From Paulinella micropora (lineage: Eukaryota; Cercozoa; Imbricatea; Euglyphida), in the NCBI GenBank assembly GCA_009731375.1, contig BJOX01000244.1, positions 107,113 through 132,651 on the forward strand: a DNA stretch of 25,539 bases, given 5' to 3'. Shown in pieces: positions 1 to 8,739 of this stretch (position 1 is the first letter of the stretch; each line of letters opens with the position of its first letter). The position numbers were made by a program, and so were the translations under genes. The notes beneath the pieces were generated by a model, which searched no databases, was not told where the DNA came from, and saw only the letters and a list, made by a program, of their open reading frames with translations.

Positions 1-962
1 GGCATATATGCCTCATATGCGTGTGTAATGGCCACCTGTTTCCCTTCCGATGCTATCCCTAGGTGTAGGGCCTCGTATGAGTCAATAGCATGGAGAGAGT
101 CGACAGTATATTCTTCTCTTGGCTCTACGCCGTATATGACTCTTTTGGCGGCGCAATCAATCACTACGTTCATTGTCACCAGTTGGTCGTACGACAAAAG
201 AACAGATCCGTGGTATTCGGGGACAACGTACAAGTCCACTCGATATACTCGTCCGGATTTCAATTTAAAATTTAAAGTGATGATGCCCGTTATATCCGTC
301 CGACTACTAACTCCTTTCAAGGTGCCAGATGATTTTTTCATATTAGTTTCTAACCACGCATGGTGTTTCGTAGTAAATTTCCGGCCGACAATATTAATAT
401 TCGCCATAGTATCATTACCAACGTTTATAAAGGTATTTAATGTTTCACAAAAAAGGTTCGTATAGCATAAAGCGTCTGGCCGGTGACTTTTTAAGGCCAA
501 TACAAGGAGCTTGTGTTCTAAAATCTGTATCCTTTTCTCGAGGTTCGCCTCCTCCTCCCTTTCCGCCGTTTTTGTAATGTCTTTTTGGGTATTGTTCACA
601 GGCGAAGGATGATTGTCCTTGCTTTCTCTGTTTGAGACCGTGAGGAGAGGTTGATGTCCTCCATCCTCCTTGTCTATTGTCTGTCTCGGCAAGTTGATAA
701 GATTAACTGCCGGTTCTATTCTTACTTTCTTCGGCTGTGGCTGCGACAGGCCCGCCTGCTTTCTCTTTGCCAGCGCTTTACTCGCCTGCCTATTAGCAGC
801 ATGCACTGTTTGTTGTCGTGATGGGTGTACTGGTATTGTACTACCTTTGAGTTGGTCTGTGGCCTGCTGTGGGCTCTTAGACTCACTGGTACCCTTGGTT
901 GGGACCTGCACAACGGTGTATCGTGCAATGCATGTTGTTCTGTTTTCTCCCTCCTTCTCTAG
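1..962 (-). CDS. Readthrough extension of the Gag-like gene: retropepsin-like region, partial
   Basis: Past the Gag stop at 963-965, the same frame stays open for 320 codons to the window edge with no stop. By chance this is very unlikely. The first ~150 residues are polar and low in complexity. A charged, leucine-rich stretch follows (about 480-570) that could form a coiled coil. The last ~130 residues resemble a retroviral-type aspartic protease: a D-T-M triplet at 405-413 where D-T/S-G is expected, then a flap-like glycine segment, then V-L-L-S-Y-D-Q-L at 180-203 followed by N-V-V-I-D. The spacing of about 75 residues between the two motifs suits the fold. The catalytic-loop Gly is replaced by Met, and the usual I-L-G reads L-L-S, so activity is uncertain. 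No independent start codon is needed if the UGA is leaky. A polymerase would be expected further left, outside the window. The assignment is inferred from motif spacing. Confidence 0.72.
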
Positions 963-965
963 TCA
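959..965 (-). promoter_or_regulatory. Candidate leaky stop: UGA-CUAG readthrough context
   Basis: The Gag frame ends CAA-TGA and continues CTA-GAG. UGA followed by CUA(G) is a well-known strong readthrough context, as in some alphaviruses and several animal genes. The downstream frame is open and protease-like, which is what a Gag-Pro readthrough junction should look like. About 30 nt beyond the stop, TGCAC (923-927) can pair with GTGCA (907-911) around an 11-nt loop; an alternative ACAAC/GTTGT pairing also exists. These are weak candidates for the 3' RNA structure often found at such sites. The alternative is a recent nonsense mutation in a formerly continuous frame. Confidence 0.65.
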
Positions 966-3587
966 TTGGACTACCTCAAATCTGTTACCTGAGTCGGCAT
1001 CAGTGTCGGTAGTGGTTGCGCCTGATGTCGCATAGGCCTGTGGTGCTGAGGAACTCGAGCTTGAGCTCGAGCCGTCTGCCCAGCCCCCATCTCTGTGGTA
1101 CGGGCGCTCTGCGCTGCCGTATCCACCTCGGCCAACCCATCTTCCTCCTCCTCTACCTTGAAATACACCTCTTCCTCCTCCTCTTCTCACAAATCCTCTC
1201 TCCCCCCCGCGAGTGTATGTGCCTCGTGCGAAAGGGGCTCCTCCTCCTCGATTGATTCCTCTCCCTCCTCCTCTTCCTCGTGTTCCACCTCTTCCTCTAC
1301 TTGCGGCTTCTATGGCTGCCGTCTTCTGATCATCTCTAGCGAAAAGAGAATTGATCGCGTCAGCTAGTTCGTGGTCATGGTCCGCGACATCCTGTAATTT
1401 CCACCCCTGATCCTTGCGCAGTCGGCGCAGAACGGCGACGGTGTTGGTTTCGTCCGACCGTACGTTCTTGAGGAGTGTGTTTCGGATGCGGGTGTCCTCG
1501 ACATCGTGGTTGTACGGGCATTTCTTATTTGTGTGTTTGAAGCATTGTGCCCGTGCCCACCAACGAATACAAGGTGTGTTAGCTTCACGACTGTTCTCTC
1601 TTGGTCGCTTTCCTAGAGATCGTTGCGTATGTGCGGCTTGCGGTTGAGCAGAAGCCGATGCAGAACCGATCAAGGATGCTGTCTGGCTGTCGAGCCTCTG
1701 ACAAGCGGTCATTACTTCGGTCCACAACATTTTTGGGCTCACGGCCTTAGTCGTGGCCTCAAAGACGCTCATCTCCAAAAAGTTCAAGTGCTTTACCTTG
1801 TCGAAGGTTTTGCAGTCTTGCATGAGCAGTGTGAGCTTATTTTTGTTGTAGACGTGCAAAGCACTGAGGAAATATAGGAGTATGGCTTTGTGGTTATAAA
1901 AGAGAGTGTACTGGGTGCCCACATTTGTTAAGACAGATGCAAGCTGAGTGACAGACTGCAACTGCTCCGATACTAAGTCGAAAATTTCAAACCCAATCAA
2001 TGTGCCAGTGCACAAGTGTTGGTATCCACTTGCCTTAAAGTATCGAATGAGGGCAGCAATGGCCAGAGTACAACTCATCTCTGCATGTCCACCTTTCCTT
2101 GCTAGCTCCTCCTCTCCTCTGTACTTCTCGTAAGTTATACGATCAAAACCAGCTCCAAGGAGGGATCGATCACAGAGATGTTCTAGGACTTCATACTCCT
2201 GCTCCACCTCACACTGGTTTTGCTGGAAGCATCTGTCCATCTCATTGAACTTAGTCATGAGGGTCTTCTCTGTGTCAGCCTCATTGGCAGTGATAGCATA
2301 GAGCTTAAGGCCCCCTCCCCCAATTTTGATTTTAGCTAGGGCTGCCTGCAGCGCCTGCTTTTTCTTCTGGGAGTCAGTCAAGTTAATTACTGTCCCTCCC
2401 CCTTGGGGTCCTCCTCCTGTGGGTCCTCCTCCTGCTTTCTTGGGAGCTGGGTTAGATGTGGTAGGTGGAGCCGTTGGCTGTGGAGCCACCCGTGCTACTG
2501 CCATTGCCACAGCTATCTTCTCCTTCTGCTCCTTCTCCTCTTTCTGTCTCGTCTCTTCTTCTTTCACCTGTCGTGCTAGATGAGTCACGAACTGTGCAAG
2601 CCCTGTGGCACTAGAGAGGAAGTGTGCCTTTTCTCTCATGGAAGACTTATCAGCTCTGTTATTATTTGGGATTGTTGTGAGAGGGCCTTTAATGAGAGTG
2701 TGATTCTTCGTGTGGGCCCATTGTTTCCATGTTGGTTTTTGCTCCTTCCCCTCAAAGAGGCCCTTATGGAGTTGTGTGAGGCGTTCAAGCACCTGACAAG
2801 ACTGGTCAACCTCCTCGTAAACAGGATGTTGCCTTGTGTTGTCTTTCAGTGCTTTGTACATTTCGTTGTAAGCCCGTGTGAAGGCAGTTACAAAAGCCTC
2901 AAGGGCAAACTCAATGCCACTTTGGTTTCTACCTTCGAACTTTCTTTCTAGATTCTTGATATCAGTGGGGACACCACAGACAGACAGCCATGCTGCAGTT
3001 GTGCGTTTATTTTTCCACTGTATGTTTGTGCGTTCATAAAATTCCGCAACGAGCACAGCAGCGTAGAGTGTTGCAGATATGTCGTATATGTCGCACAGTG
3101 TAAGAGTGTCGCCATACTTGATATCCTGCAATGGCACTCTTTCGTGCTCAAACCTCACTTTGTTGAAGAGAGGCTTCGCAAGGCCGGGAATTTCGATCAG
3201 GAGGTTGCTTTGACCTTGTCCTGGTCTATTCCTTTTCTCGTAAGGAATGTAGATGTGTGTTTTATAATAGGTTGGGTAGTTAAGGAAGAAGGACTCTTCA
3301 TCATCATATGTAGCCAACTGTTCCCATGTATTTGGGATATTCTGGCCAACATCCTCCATCTCTCTCTCTGCCTCTGTCAATGGAGATCCTCCAGTCTGAC
3401 CTGCACTCGCTTCTTGTGCATTACCCCCCCCTGTCGACTCTACATCGGCTGTATACGTATACTCCTCTCTCTCCTCTCCATCTCTATCCCCCCTCTCTTC
3501 TGAGTACTGAGTCTCCTGCTCCTCTCCTCCCTCACTAGGACCATAATCAGTTGGTGTCACACCAGCCTGCTCATTCTCGTCTTCCAT
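963..3587 (-). CDS. Gag-like nucleocapsid protein with CCCH zinc-finger motif and RGG box
   Basis: An uninterrupted 874-codon frame with an ATG start at 3587. Regions in order: an acidic, low-complexity N-terminus (about 1-85); a predicted globular part (about 85-335); a K/E-rich helical stretch (about 337-357); a Pro/Gly-rich linker with GGG repeats (about 385-398); a second globular part (about 410-645); a zinc-finger motif C673-x8-C682-x7-C690-x3-H694; an Arg/Gly-rich RGG tail (about 760-825); and a serine run (about 837-848). No membrane segment is seen. A large multidomain core followed by a basic nucleic-acid-binding tail, with a protease-like frame directly downstream, is the layout of a retroelement Gag. 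The finger is CCCH-like rather than the usual CCHC knuckle. I do not recognise the family. A host RNA-binding protein is the alternative, but the protease-like readthrough extension argues against it. Confidence 0.85.
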   Translation of the reverse strand: MEDENEQAGVTPTDYGPSEGGEEQETQYSEERGDRDGEEREEYTYTADVESTGGGNAQEASAGQTGGSPLTEAEREMEDVGQNIPNTWEQLATYDDEESFFLNYPTYYKTHIYIPYEKRNRPGQGQSNLLIEIPGLAKPLFNKVRFEHERVPLQDIKYGDTLTLCDIYDISATLYAAVLVAEFYERTNIQWKNKRTTAAWLSVCGVPTDIKNLERKFEGRNQSGIEFALEAFVTAFTRAYNEMYKALKDNTRQHPVYEEVDQSCQVLERLTQLHKGLFEGKEQKPTWKQWAHTKNHTLIKGPLTTIPNNNRADKSSMREKAHFLSSATGLAQFVTHLARQVKEEETRQKEEKEQKEKIAVAMAVARVAPQPTAPPTTSNPAPKKAGGGPTGGGPQGGGTVINLTDSQKKKQALQAALAKIKIGGGGLKLYAITANEADTEKTLMTKFNEMDRCFQQNQCEVEQEYEVLEHLCDRSLLGAGFDRITYEKYRGEEELARKGGHAEMSCTLAIAALIRYFKASGYQHLCTGTLIGFEIFDLVSEQLQSVTQLASVLTNVGTQYTLFYNHKAILLYFLSALHVYNKNKLTLLMQDCKTFDKVKHLNFLEMSVFEATTKAVSPKMLWTEVMTACQRLDSQTASLIGSASASAQPQAAHTQRSLGKRPRENSREANTPCIRWWARAQCFKHTNKKCPYNHDVEDTRIRNTLLKNVRSDETNTVAVLRRLRKDQGWKLQDVADHDHELADAINSLFARDDQKTAAIEAASRGRGGTRGRGGGRGINRGGGAPFARGTYTRGGERGFVRRGGGRGVFQGRGGGRWVGRGGYGSAERPYHRDGGWADGSSSSSSSSAPQAYATSGATTTDTDADSGNRFEVVQ

Positions 3588-4118
3588 CTTATGTTATGAG
3601 AGTCACGTCTGCTTTTTTTTCTTCTTTTTTTCCTCTGTTATTCTTATCACTCTATGCAACCTTCTTCTCCTTCTTCCTTTTCTCTGTTGAAATAGTTATG
3701 GGGCGTCAGGCCCTACACAGAGATAACGATAGTTTGGTCAAAAGAGCTGTTTTGTAGAAGTCAGTCTGTCGTCGGACAGTGCTTCGATATTTGTCTTGCT
3801 CTTGTGTGAGAGATGCCAGTGTAATCTCCTCTGGTTTCTGCAGAGAAAATGCAAGGAAAATGGTTCAGAACAGAGAGTGGGAGTGCTTTGCTCGTTTTTC
3901 CTCTGTCTGTGTGTTTGTCTGATGTTTGTTTCGCACTTGTCCTACTTGGCTTTATGCAAGCAGCAAGAGGGAGTGGAGTACGTGTGGTCTGGTGTCTTGT
4001 AGAAGAGCACACAGAAGCCAAATGTGCACAAGGGCTAAATGTTATGCCAGCTTGTGACAAATTGATTGCTTGTTTGTAAGTTTTTTGTTTGAGGATGAGT
4101 AGGAGTGTTTGTTTTCGT

Positions 4119-4187
4119 CTGATGTCTGTGCGACAGATCAGCGAAAAATAAATTTGTGCTTATCTGATGTCTGTACGACAGATCAGA
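4119..4187. repeat. Two tandem copies of a short hairpin
   Basis: Copies at 4119-4141 and 4163-4187 share the core CTGATGTCTGT-(A/G)CG-ACAGATCAG. Each folds into a stem of CTGAT/ATCAG plus CTGT/ACAG with a 2-nt bulge and a 3-nt loop. The loop differs at one base while the arms are conserved. They lie 530-600 nt upstream of the Gag-like start. Function unknown; a regulatory or LTR-internal element is possible. Confidence 0.6.
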
Positions 4188-4423
4188 AAAGAAATCAGCC
4201 TTTAGCTATGGACTCCAAATGTACTATCCCCAACGATAGCTCAATGGAAGAGTAAGTCGGTAATATAACCAAACACAGTCCTCAAAAAAGAGAATGATGT
4301 CTCGTTATATTAGCTCAGTGACGCAAAGACAAAAAGCAGCCAAAACTTGACCAGGATCAAATTGGCATTTTAGACGTGTCCGGCCAGACGAAATCTATAA
4401 ATAATTTTTTTACCGGATAATTC

Positions 4424-4444
4424 GGGGGGTGATGTCCACATCAC
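4424..4444 (+). other. Possible polypurine tract/LTR junction of another element
   Basis: A run of six G (4424-4429) is followed by TGATGTCCACATCAC, which contains a perfect short palindrome (GTGATGT/ACATCAC, 4429-4444). A G-rich tract followed by TGATGT is the look of a polypurine tract meeting the start of a Ty3-type LTR. The copia insertion 50 bp further on would have split such an LTR. This is weak: there is no matching second LTR in the window. Confidence 0.2.
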
Positions 4445-4489
4445 TGCGGCACAAACCGTGACGCCGGTCGCGGCTCATTTGAGTGAAGA

Positions 4490-4494
4490 GTCAC
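4490..4494. repeat. Target-site duplication, left copy (GTCAC)
   Basis: GTCAC directly precedes the left LTR and recurs directly after the right LTR at 13027-13031. Five bases is the usual duplication length for Ty1/copia integrases. The duplication fixes the LTR ends used here. Confidence 0.8.
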
Positions 4495-4822
4495 CGTTGG
4501 TAGGACAATTACGTTTGACTTTTAGTGATTACTTTGTGACTGATAAGTAGTAATAATTTATCCGTATAGTTCTAGTCAATAATTGTAACGGACGTAACGG
4601 TCCATATTGGCATTCAGAATCAGACAATAACCATTGTGTAATAATTACAGTCGTGCGGACTTTATTCCAGTTTCATTATTACCTTTGAGTTTATCAGTTC
4701 TGCTACTAGTATACGTGCGGATTAAAAGTATTGATTGGTATCGTGGCTTCTAACGGAATCTCTCAGCAAACCGGCGTCTAAGGTATTAGGTCCGTGAGTG
4801 ACCGGGTATTACCTAATCAACT
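4495..4822 (+). repeat. Copia left LTR (328 bp)
   Basis: Near-identical to 12708-13026. It begins CGTTGGTAGG and ends CCTAATCAACT, so the ends form a short inverted repeat. In the right copy the ends are CG...CG, where most LTRs have TG...CA. The left copy has changed its last base to T. It carries 6-, 1- and 4-base insertions and lacks 2 bases relative to the right LTR. It should contain the element promoter; no clear TATA box was picked out. Confidence 0.93.
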
Positions 4823-4832
4823 GTTATGAGCC
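4823..4832 (+). other. Primer-binding site complementary to the anticodon arm of initiator tRNA-Met
   Basis: GTTATGAGCC begins directly after the left LTR. It is the reverse complement of GGCUCAUAAC, the anticodon loop and flanking stem of eukaryotic initiator tRNA-Met (about nucleotides 30-39). Drosophila copia is known to prime from a tRNA-iMet 5' fragment ending at nucleotide 39, and here too the pairing starts at that position. The match beyond 10 nt depends on the host tRNA sequence. Confidence 0.68.
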
Positions 4833-4856
4833 GCTGGGGAAACGAATTTCGGCACT

Positions 4857-5417
4857 ATGCGATCAGCATGAGACAATTGATACTCTCACACTCCTGTGTT
4901 TAGCGGAAATAAAAAGGATTTACAGAGTTGCTATTACCAGATAGAGGAGTATGCCTACGGAATTAGCACAACACTCGGGGATATGTTTCATGATGCTTTC
5001 AAAGACCATAAAGCGGCAAGAACAAAGTATGGTTATGATAGAGACAGGATGAGAAAAGCAGAAGAAATGGAAGAACCGAGAGAAGCACACGAGGTGGACA
5101 CACCGGAAGGATCAGAAGACGAAGAAGATGAAACAAAGACACAACAAACACGACAGCAGAGACAGAGAAGTAGCTAAACACCACAAGAATTGAAAACACA
5201 GCAAGAGAAACCTGCCAACTGGAAAGACCTCTCAAAGGAAGAGAAGAAAGCTTGGGAGGATAGGGCGAACAGAAAGAAGAAAAGACAGATGACAAGAACC
5301 AACAAGGATGTGTATTTGCTGAGGAAGAAAATATACAGAGAAGAAATGCAGTATGTTCCAACTTCTCGTAACAACAGCATTCTCGGAAACCAAGGTGGTT
5401 CAATTTCTGCGCAGTAA
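4857..5417 (+). pseudogene. Copia gag, N-terminal part (broken)
   Basis: The frame can start at ATG 4857 but meets TGA at 4869 and 4878, then stays open to TAA at 5175-5177. It continues in the same frame to TAA at 5415-5417. The early residues, with a P-V-F-S-G-N motif followed by a helical stretch, resemble the start of copia-type Gag (a P-x-F-x-G segment before the capsid helices). The middle is strongly charged (E, K, R, Q). A shift into the next frame is needed in the overlap 5353-5417 to join the downstream Gag part. The role would be formation of the virus-like particle. Confidence 0.65.
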
Positions 5418-6401
5418 AAACGTTCATTGCCCGTTTGAGAAAGTCGGCATTGTCAAAGCAAAATACTGTAATCTAAGTGGTGCGGCGAGATACATAGAGG
5501 AGAAAGCATTTAAAGAGATGAGACCGAGACCGACAGAGGATATGGATGAGTATCTAACACAACATTTACTGCAGAAGAACTGGCTAGAAGCTCTGAGAGG
5601 GAAGCCATTTGAGCCACAGGAAGCAGTAAATGGGTTGTTAGAGAAGCTTGCAGAGCATGAGGCCTATGGGCCCGCTTACCTCAACGATCATTATAGATTA
5701 GCAGCAGCGAGCAGGCCAACAGATGATGATATGGTAGAGTCGGCAAGAGAAATTTACGTGTTGTGGGAAGCGAAGCAGAAGAGACTGAGAAAGGAACGTA
5801 GGAGAGAGAAAGAGAGGAAGAGAGAGGGTAAGGGAGCGAATCTACTGTTTGGAGAGGGAGAGGGATGAGAGAAGGGAGAAAAGAGAGAGAAGAACAAGAA
5901 ATGGACTAAAAACTGGAAGGGCAAGGGCAATAAGAATGGTAGTGATAGTTCAGAGCAGGAGTGGTGGCTGACAGCGACATGCTATAACTGCTATCAGACT
6001 GGACACACAAAGCGTTTTTGTCCCAAACAGAAGTCAGGCCCCAAACGAACTAGTCCAAAGTCAGCTCACTCTAACTCCACAAAAGGAAAGCAAAGAGACA
6101 AGAGTGGCAAGTTTAAAAAGAAAGGAGCCAAAGGAGTCACTCTTATGAGGGGAGAAGTAGGAGATGAGGGTGAGGAGGAAGAGGGAGACAAATCTGAAGG
6201 GGAAGACAGCTCAGTAGAAGAAGAGTATGGGCTAGTCATGATGGAGGGTGCAGAAGAAGCAATGGAGGGAAACATAGAAAGTGGGGAAAGCATTATTGCT
6301 CGTGAAGCAGAGCAAGAGGGCGAGGAGGATAGTGAGCCTCCAAAGGAGCAAAGTGACAACAAACCCTTAGATCAACCCGCAAGAGCCGTGGGGGGGGGGG
6401 G
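5353..6401 (+). pseudogene. Copia gag, C-terminal part with CCHC zinc knuckle
   Basis: One frame runs from 5353 through a TGA at 5866-5868 to a run of 12 G at 6390-6401, where the frame changes. A helical, charged region comes first. A classic retroviral zinc knuckle follows at 5980-6021, C-Y-N-C-Y-Q-T-G-H-T-K-R-F-C (CX2CX4HX4C), which binds the RNA genome. A Lys/Arg-rich stretch and then a very acidic Glu-rich stretch follow. The poly-G run is a likely slippage site, in the genome or in sequencing, and accounts for the frame change into the next segment. Confidence 0.8.
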
Positions 6402-7634
6402 AAGCTGTCGATTGCTCCATTGGCTCGAAACACACTCCGAGACAGACCCCACAACCCTCCACCTCGCACTCTCACTAGTGCTCAACACCCCGACACCTCT
6501 ACAACAACCACTCCTGCCCTCACAACCTCACGAGACACACAACGTGTGCAACCCTCACCATTGCAACCAAAACCCTCGCAAGTGAAAGAGAAAGGGAAAC
6601 GGAAATGTGAGAAACTGACACTCACACCCTCTCAGAACTCTAGACAGACAAAGAACGAAACACCACGTCCCACTACATTCACTCCTAAGAGCCACACCAC
6701 AGGCCCACTAACCACTCGTTGTACTGGGCTGAACTGGAAGGGAGAACAGTGTGGAGTTAAGTTTGGACAGGGGGGGAGTTGGGGCAAGGCGGGTGAGGCA
6801 GCAAAGAGGCTAGTGTATGCAGACTTATGTGGTTATCATGCCCGTCAAGACCCACTATTCCCTGACATTGACCTAGCACAAGACCCTTCACGTTGTCCAC
6901 GCCCTTCCCGTGATTATCCGTCTGAGAGTGAGATGATAAGCATACTGAGAGAGAGGGAGGGAAAGGGGGCGAGTGCACAGCAAATCTCGCAAAAAGATAC
7001 GGCAAAACCCAAGAAAAACTCGCTAAGTCCCGCACATATCGGACAAGGAAAGTGTCGAAAACCCGGTAAGAAAGGAGTTAGTGCAGATTCACGGAAAGAT
7101 GCTGTTTTGCCAGGGAAAGAAGCAAGGACCGGCGGGACTAGAGCTGGAAAAGAGATGGCATTTGATGAGGCTGATGAGCGTGTGGGAGGGACAAGCGAGG
7201 GCAAGTCTTGGCCACCATCGCAACAACAAGGTCCGTCTCCTTTGGATAGAGTAGGAGACAGTGTAGAGTCACAGACAGAACAGACAAGCGAGACACACAC
7301 ACATGAAACACCTGTGGGGAAAAGCAGTAAAAGAGGCACAGAACACGGAAAGGTAACAAGCTTTGAAGACTTTAAGAGAATGAGTGAACAGCTGAACAAC
7401 CTGTGTGTTTGGATGATGAAACGGGAGATGTTGTGATAATGACAAAGAAGGAAGGAGAGAGTAGCAGAGGCAGATGGACTGTTGACAGATGTGTTTTGGG
7501 CTGTGAACGAAGTATTTCTGAAGCATGCAGCAGGCACACCACAAATCACAAGAGAGACAGTCATAGAGAAGCGAGCAGCAAGAACCACTCAGAGTGCAAA
7601 AGCTAAGGAAAGAGCTAAGTGGGAGACTGTGTGA
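6390..7634 (+). pseudogene. Copia linker region between zinc knuckle and protease, with a Cys/His motif
   Basis: After the poly-G run a different frame stays open to 7436. It then meets three consecutive stops, TGA-TAA-TGA (7434-7442), and continues in the same frame to TGA 7632-7634. The first part is rich in Pro, Thr and Ser. A conserved-looking motif follows with C at 6720, C at 6750, C at 6828 and H at 6837 (C-x9-C-x25-C-x2-H), introduced by R-C-T-G-x-x-x-K-G-x-x-C. This resembles small zinc-binding motifs of the form RCxxxxxxGxxC...CxxH. The rest is low-complexity and basic. Standard copia elements have no such long segment here. The triple stop could mark a genuine Gag end or simply be decay. 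Function unknown. Confidence 0.55.
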
Positions 7635-8739
7635 GTTCAGACACAGTGAAGGACATCCAAGACCTGAGAAGACGGAAATAGCTAGGTTGCTATATGCGTT
7701 AACGAAGGGAGCAAAAAAGATAGTAGTGAAAGAGGGTTTGTGTTACGACCCGGACGGCAAAGAGAACGAGTTTTACACAGAGCTGTTAGGAATAATAGGC
7801 TATGAAATACTCGACTTAGCTAAGAACCACGACAATCAATTTGCTCTTTTCATCGTACGATCGATGCCCCACCTTATAAAGATTTGGCATGAGGTAGAAG
7901 CGAGAGGGGTTACACTGAACGCACTCTTGCGGAAGTTACACTCAGGAGATGCATACAAGTTCTTCAGTCCAGAACAGGCAGCAGCGAGAAAGAGGGAATT
8001 TGATAGGAAGAGACGGGAGATAGACGGACACTCAGACATGGAGGAGGATGATGAGGAGTTTGACCCGGAGAACCTAGAACACTCCAGAACCTCCGAGGAG
8101 ATGAGGTCAGGAATTCCCATAAGCTTTAAATCGTATTGGGAGGCACGAGAAGAGCTTGATTGGATGTACGAGGAGAGATTTGAGAAGAGAAGAAAGAACA
8201 AAGCCCAAGGGAAAGGGAGTGAGGAGGAGGATGAAGAGGAAGATCACAATCTCATGGTAGACGATAGCGAGACGGTAGGACGCAAGAAAAAGATGATAGT
8301 TCAAGACAGCGGATCGTCCAGGGATATAGCATGTGCACCGCACATCTGACACAACGTCCGAGAGATTGAACCCGTTAGCTTAGTCACCGGAAATGGAGAG
8401 AGTGTGGTACGAAACATGGGGGAAGCGAGGTTGACAAGAATAGATGGATCAGGAAAGCCAGTTTTGGTAAAGAAACATATGCTGTTAGACAACAGGGTGC
8501 CAGTCAACATTATGTCTACTGGAAACATGGACCACAACCACCACAGATCTATCATTCACCAAAATGGGCAACTACTAATCCTAAAGCACCCCATAAGAAT
8601 TGAAGAGAGTGACGTGATCGTGAGGGGGAGACTTACGCCTGGCATGCTCTATCGCTGGGACAATGAGAAAGACAAGCCTCTCAACATAAACGAGCGTTAC
8701 AACCCCAAAGTGAAAGAGAAGAAGAATAAGACGGGGTAA
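7594..8739 (+). pseudogene. Copia aspartic protease and pre-integrase region
   Basis: A 251-codon helical, charged frame (7594-8349) leads into M-I-V-Q-D-S-G-S-S-R at about 8293-8322. The catalytic triplet D-S-G is at 8305-8313, matching the copia protease motif (DSGAS). TGA at 8347-8349 interrupts it, and the same frame continues to TAA at 8737-8739. The second part has V-P-V-N-I-M-S-T-G, the copia equivalent of the L-x-x-N-L-L-S-V motif between protease and integrase. The protease would cleave the polyprotein. Its dimer-interface part falls after the stop, so this copy is probably inactive. Confidence 0.82.

Larger units (their letters stand above)
3588..4489. other. Non-coding region upstream of the Gag-like gene and left of the copia element
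   Basis: No convincing gene. On the minus strand this is the 5' side of the Gag-like ORF, so it should contain its leader and possibly its LTR, but I could not define either. The first 160 bases are pyrimidine-rich on the plus strand. It contains two copies of a hairpin (4119-4187), a TATAAATA box-like string on the plus strand (4396-4403) and a palindrome after a G-run (4424-4444). The region at about 4230-4270 resembles a tRNA D-arm but has no B box. Confidence 0.5.

Noticed and set aside
28-465. Plus-strand ORF of 145 codons
   Set aside because: It is antisense to the Gag readthrough frame, which has the retroelement motifs.
4230-4300. tRNA gene or tRNA-derived SINE head
   Set aside because: A D-arm-like TAGCTCAATGG is present, but there is no B box, no proper T-arm and no acceptor stem.
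6914-7588. Minus-strand ORF of 224 codons
   Set aside because: It lies opposite the copia linker and has Ser/Pro/Leu-rich shadow composition with no motif.
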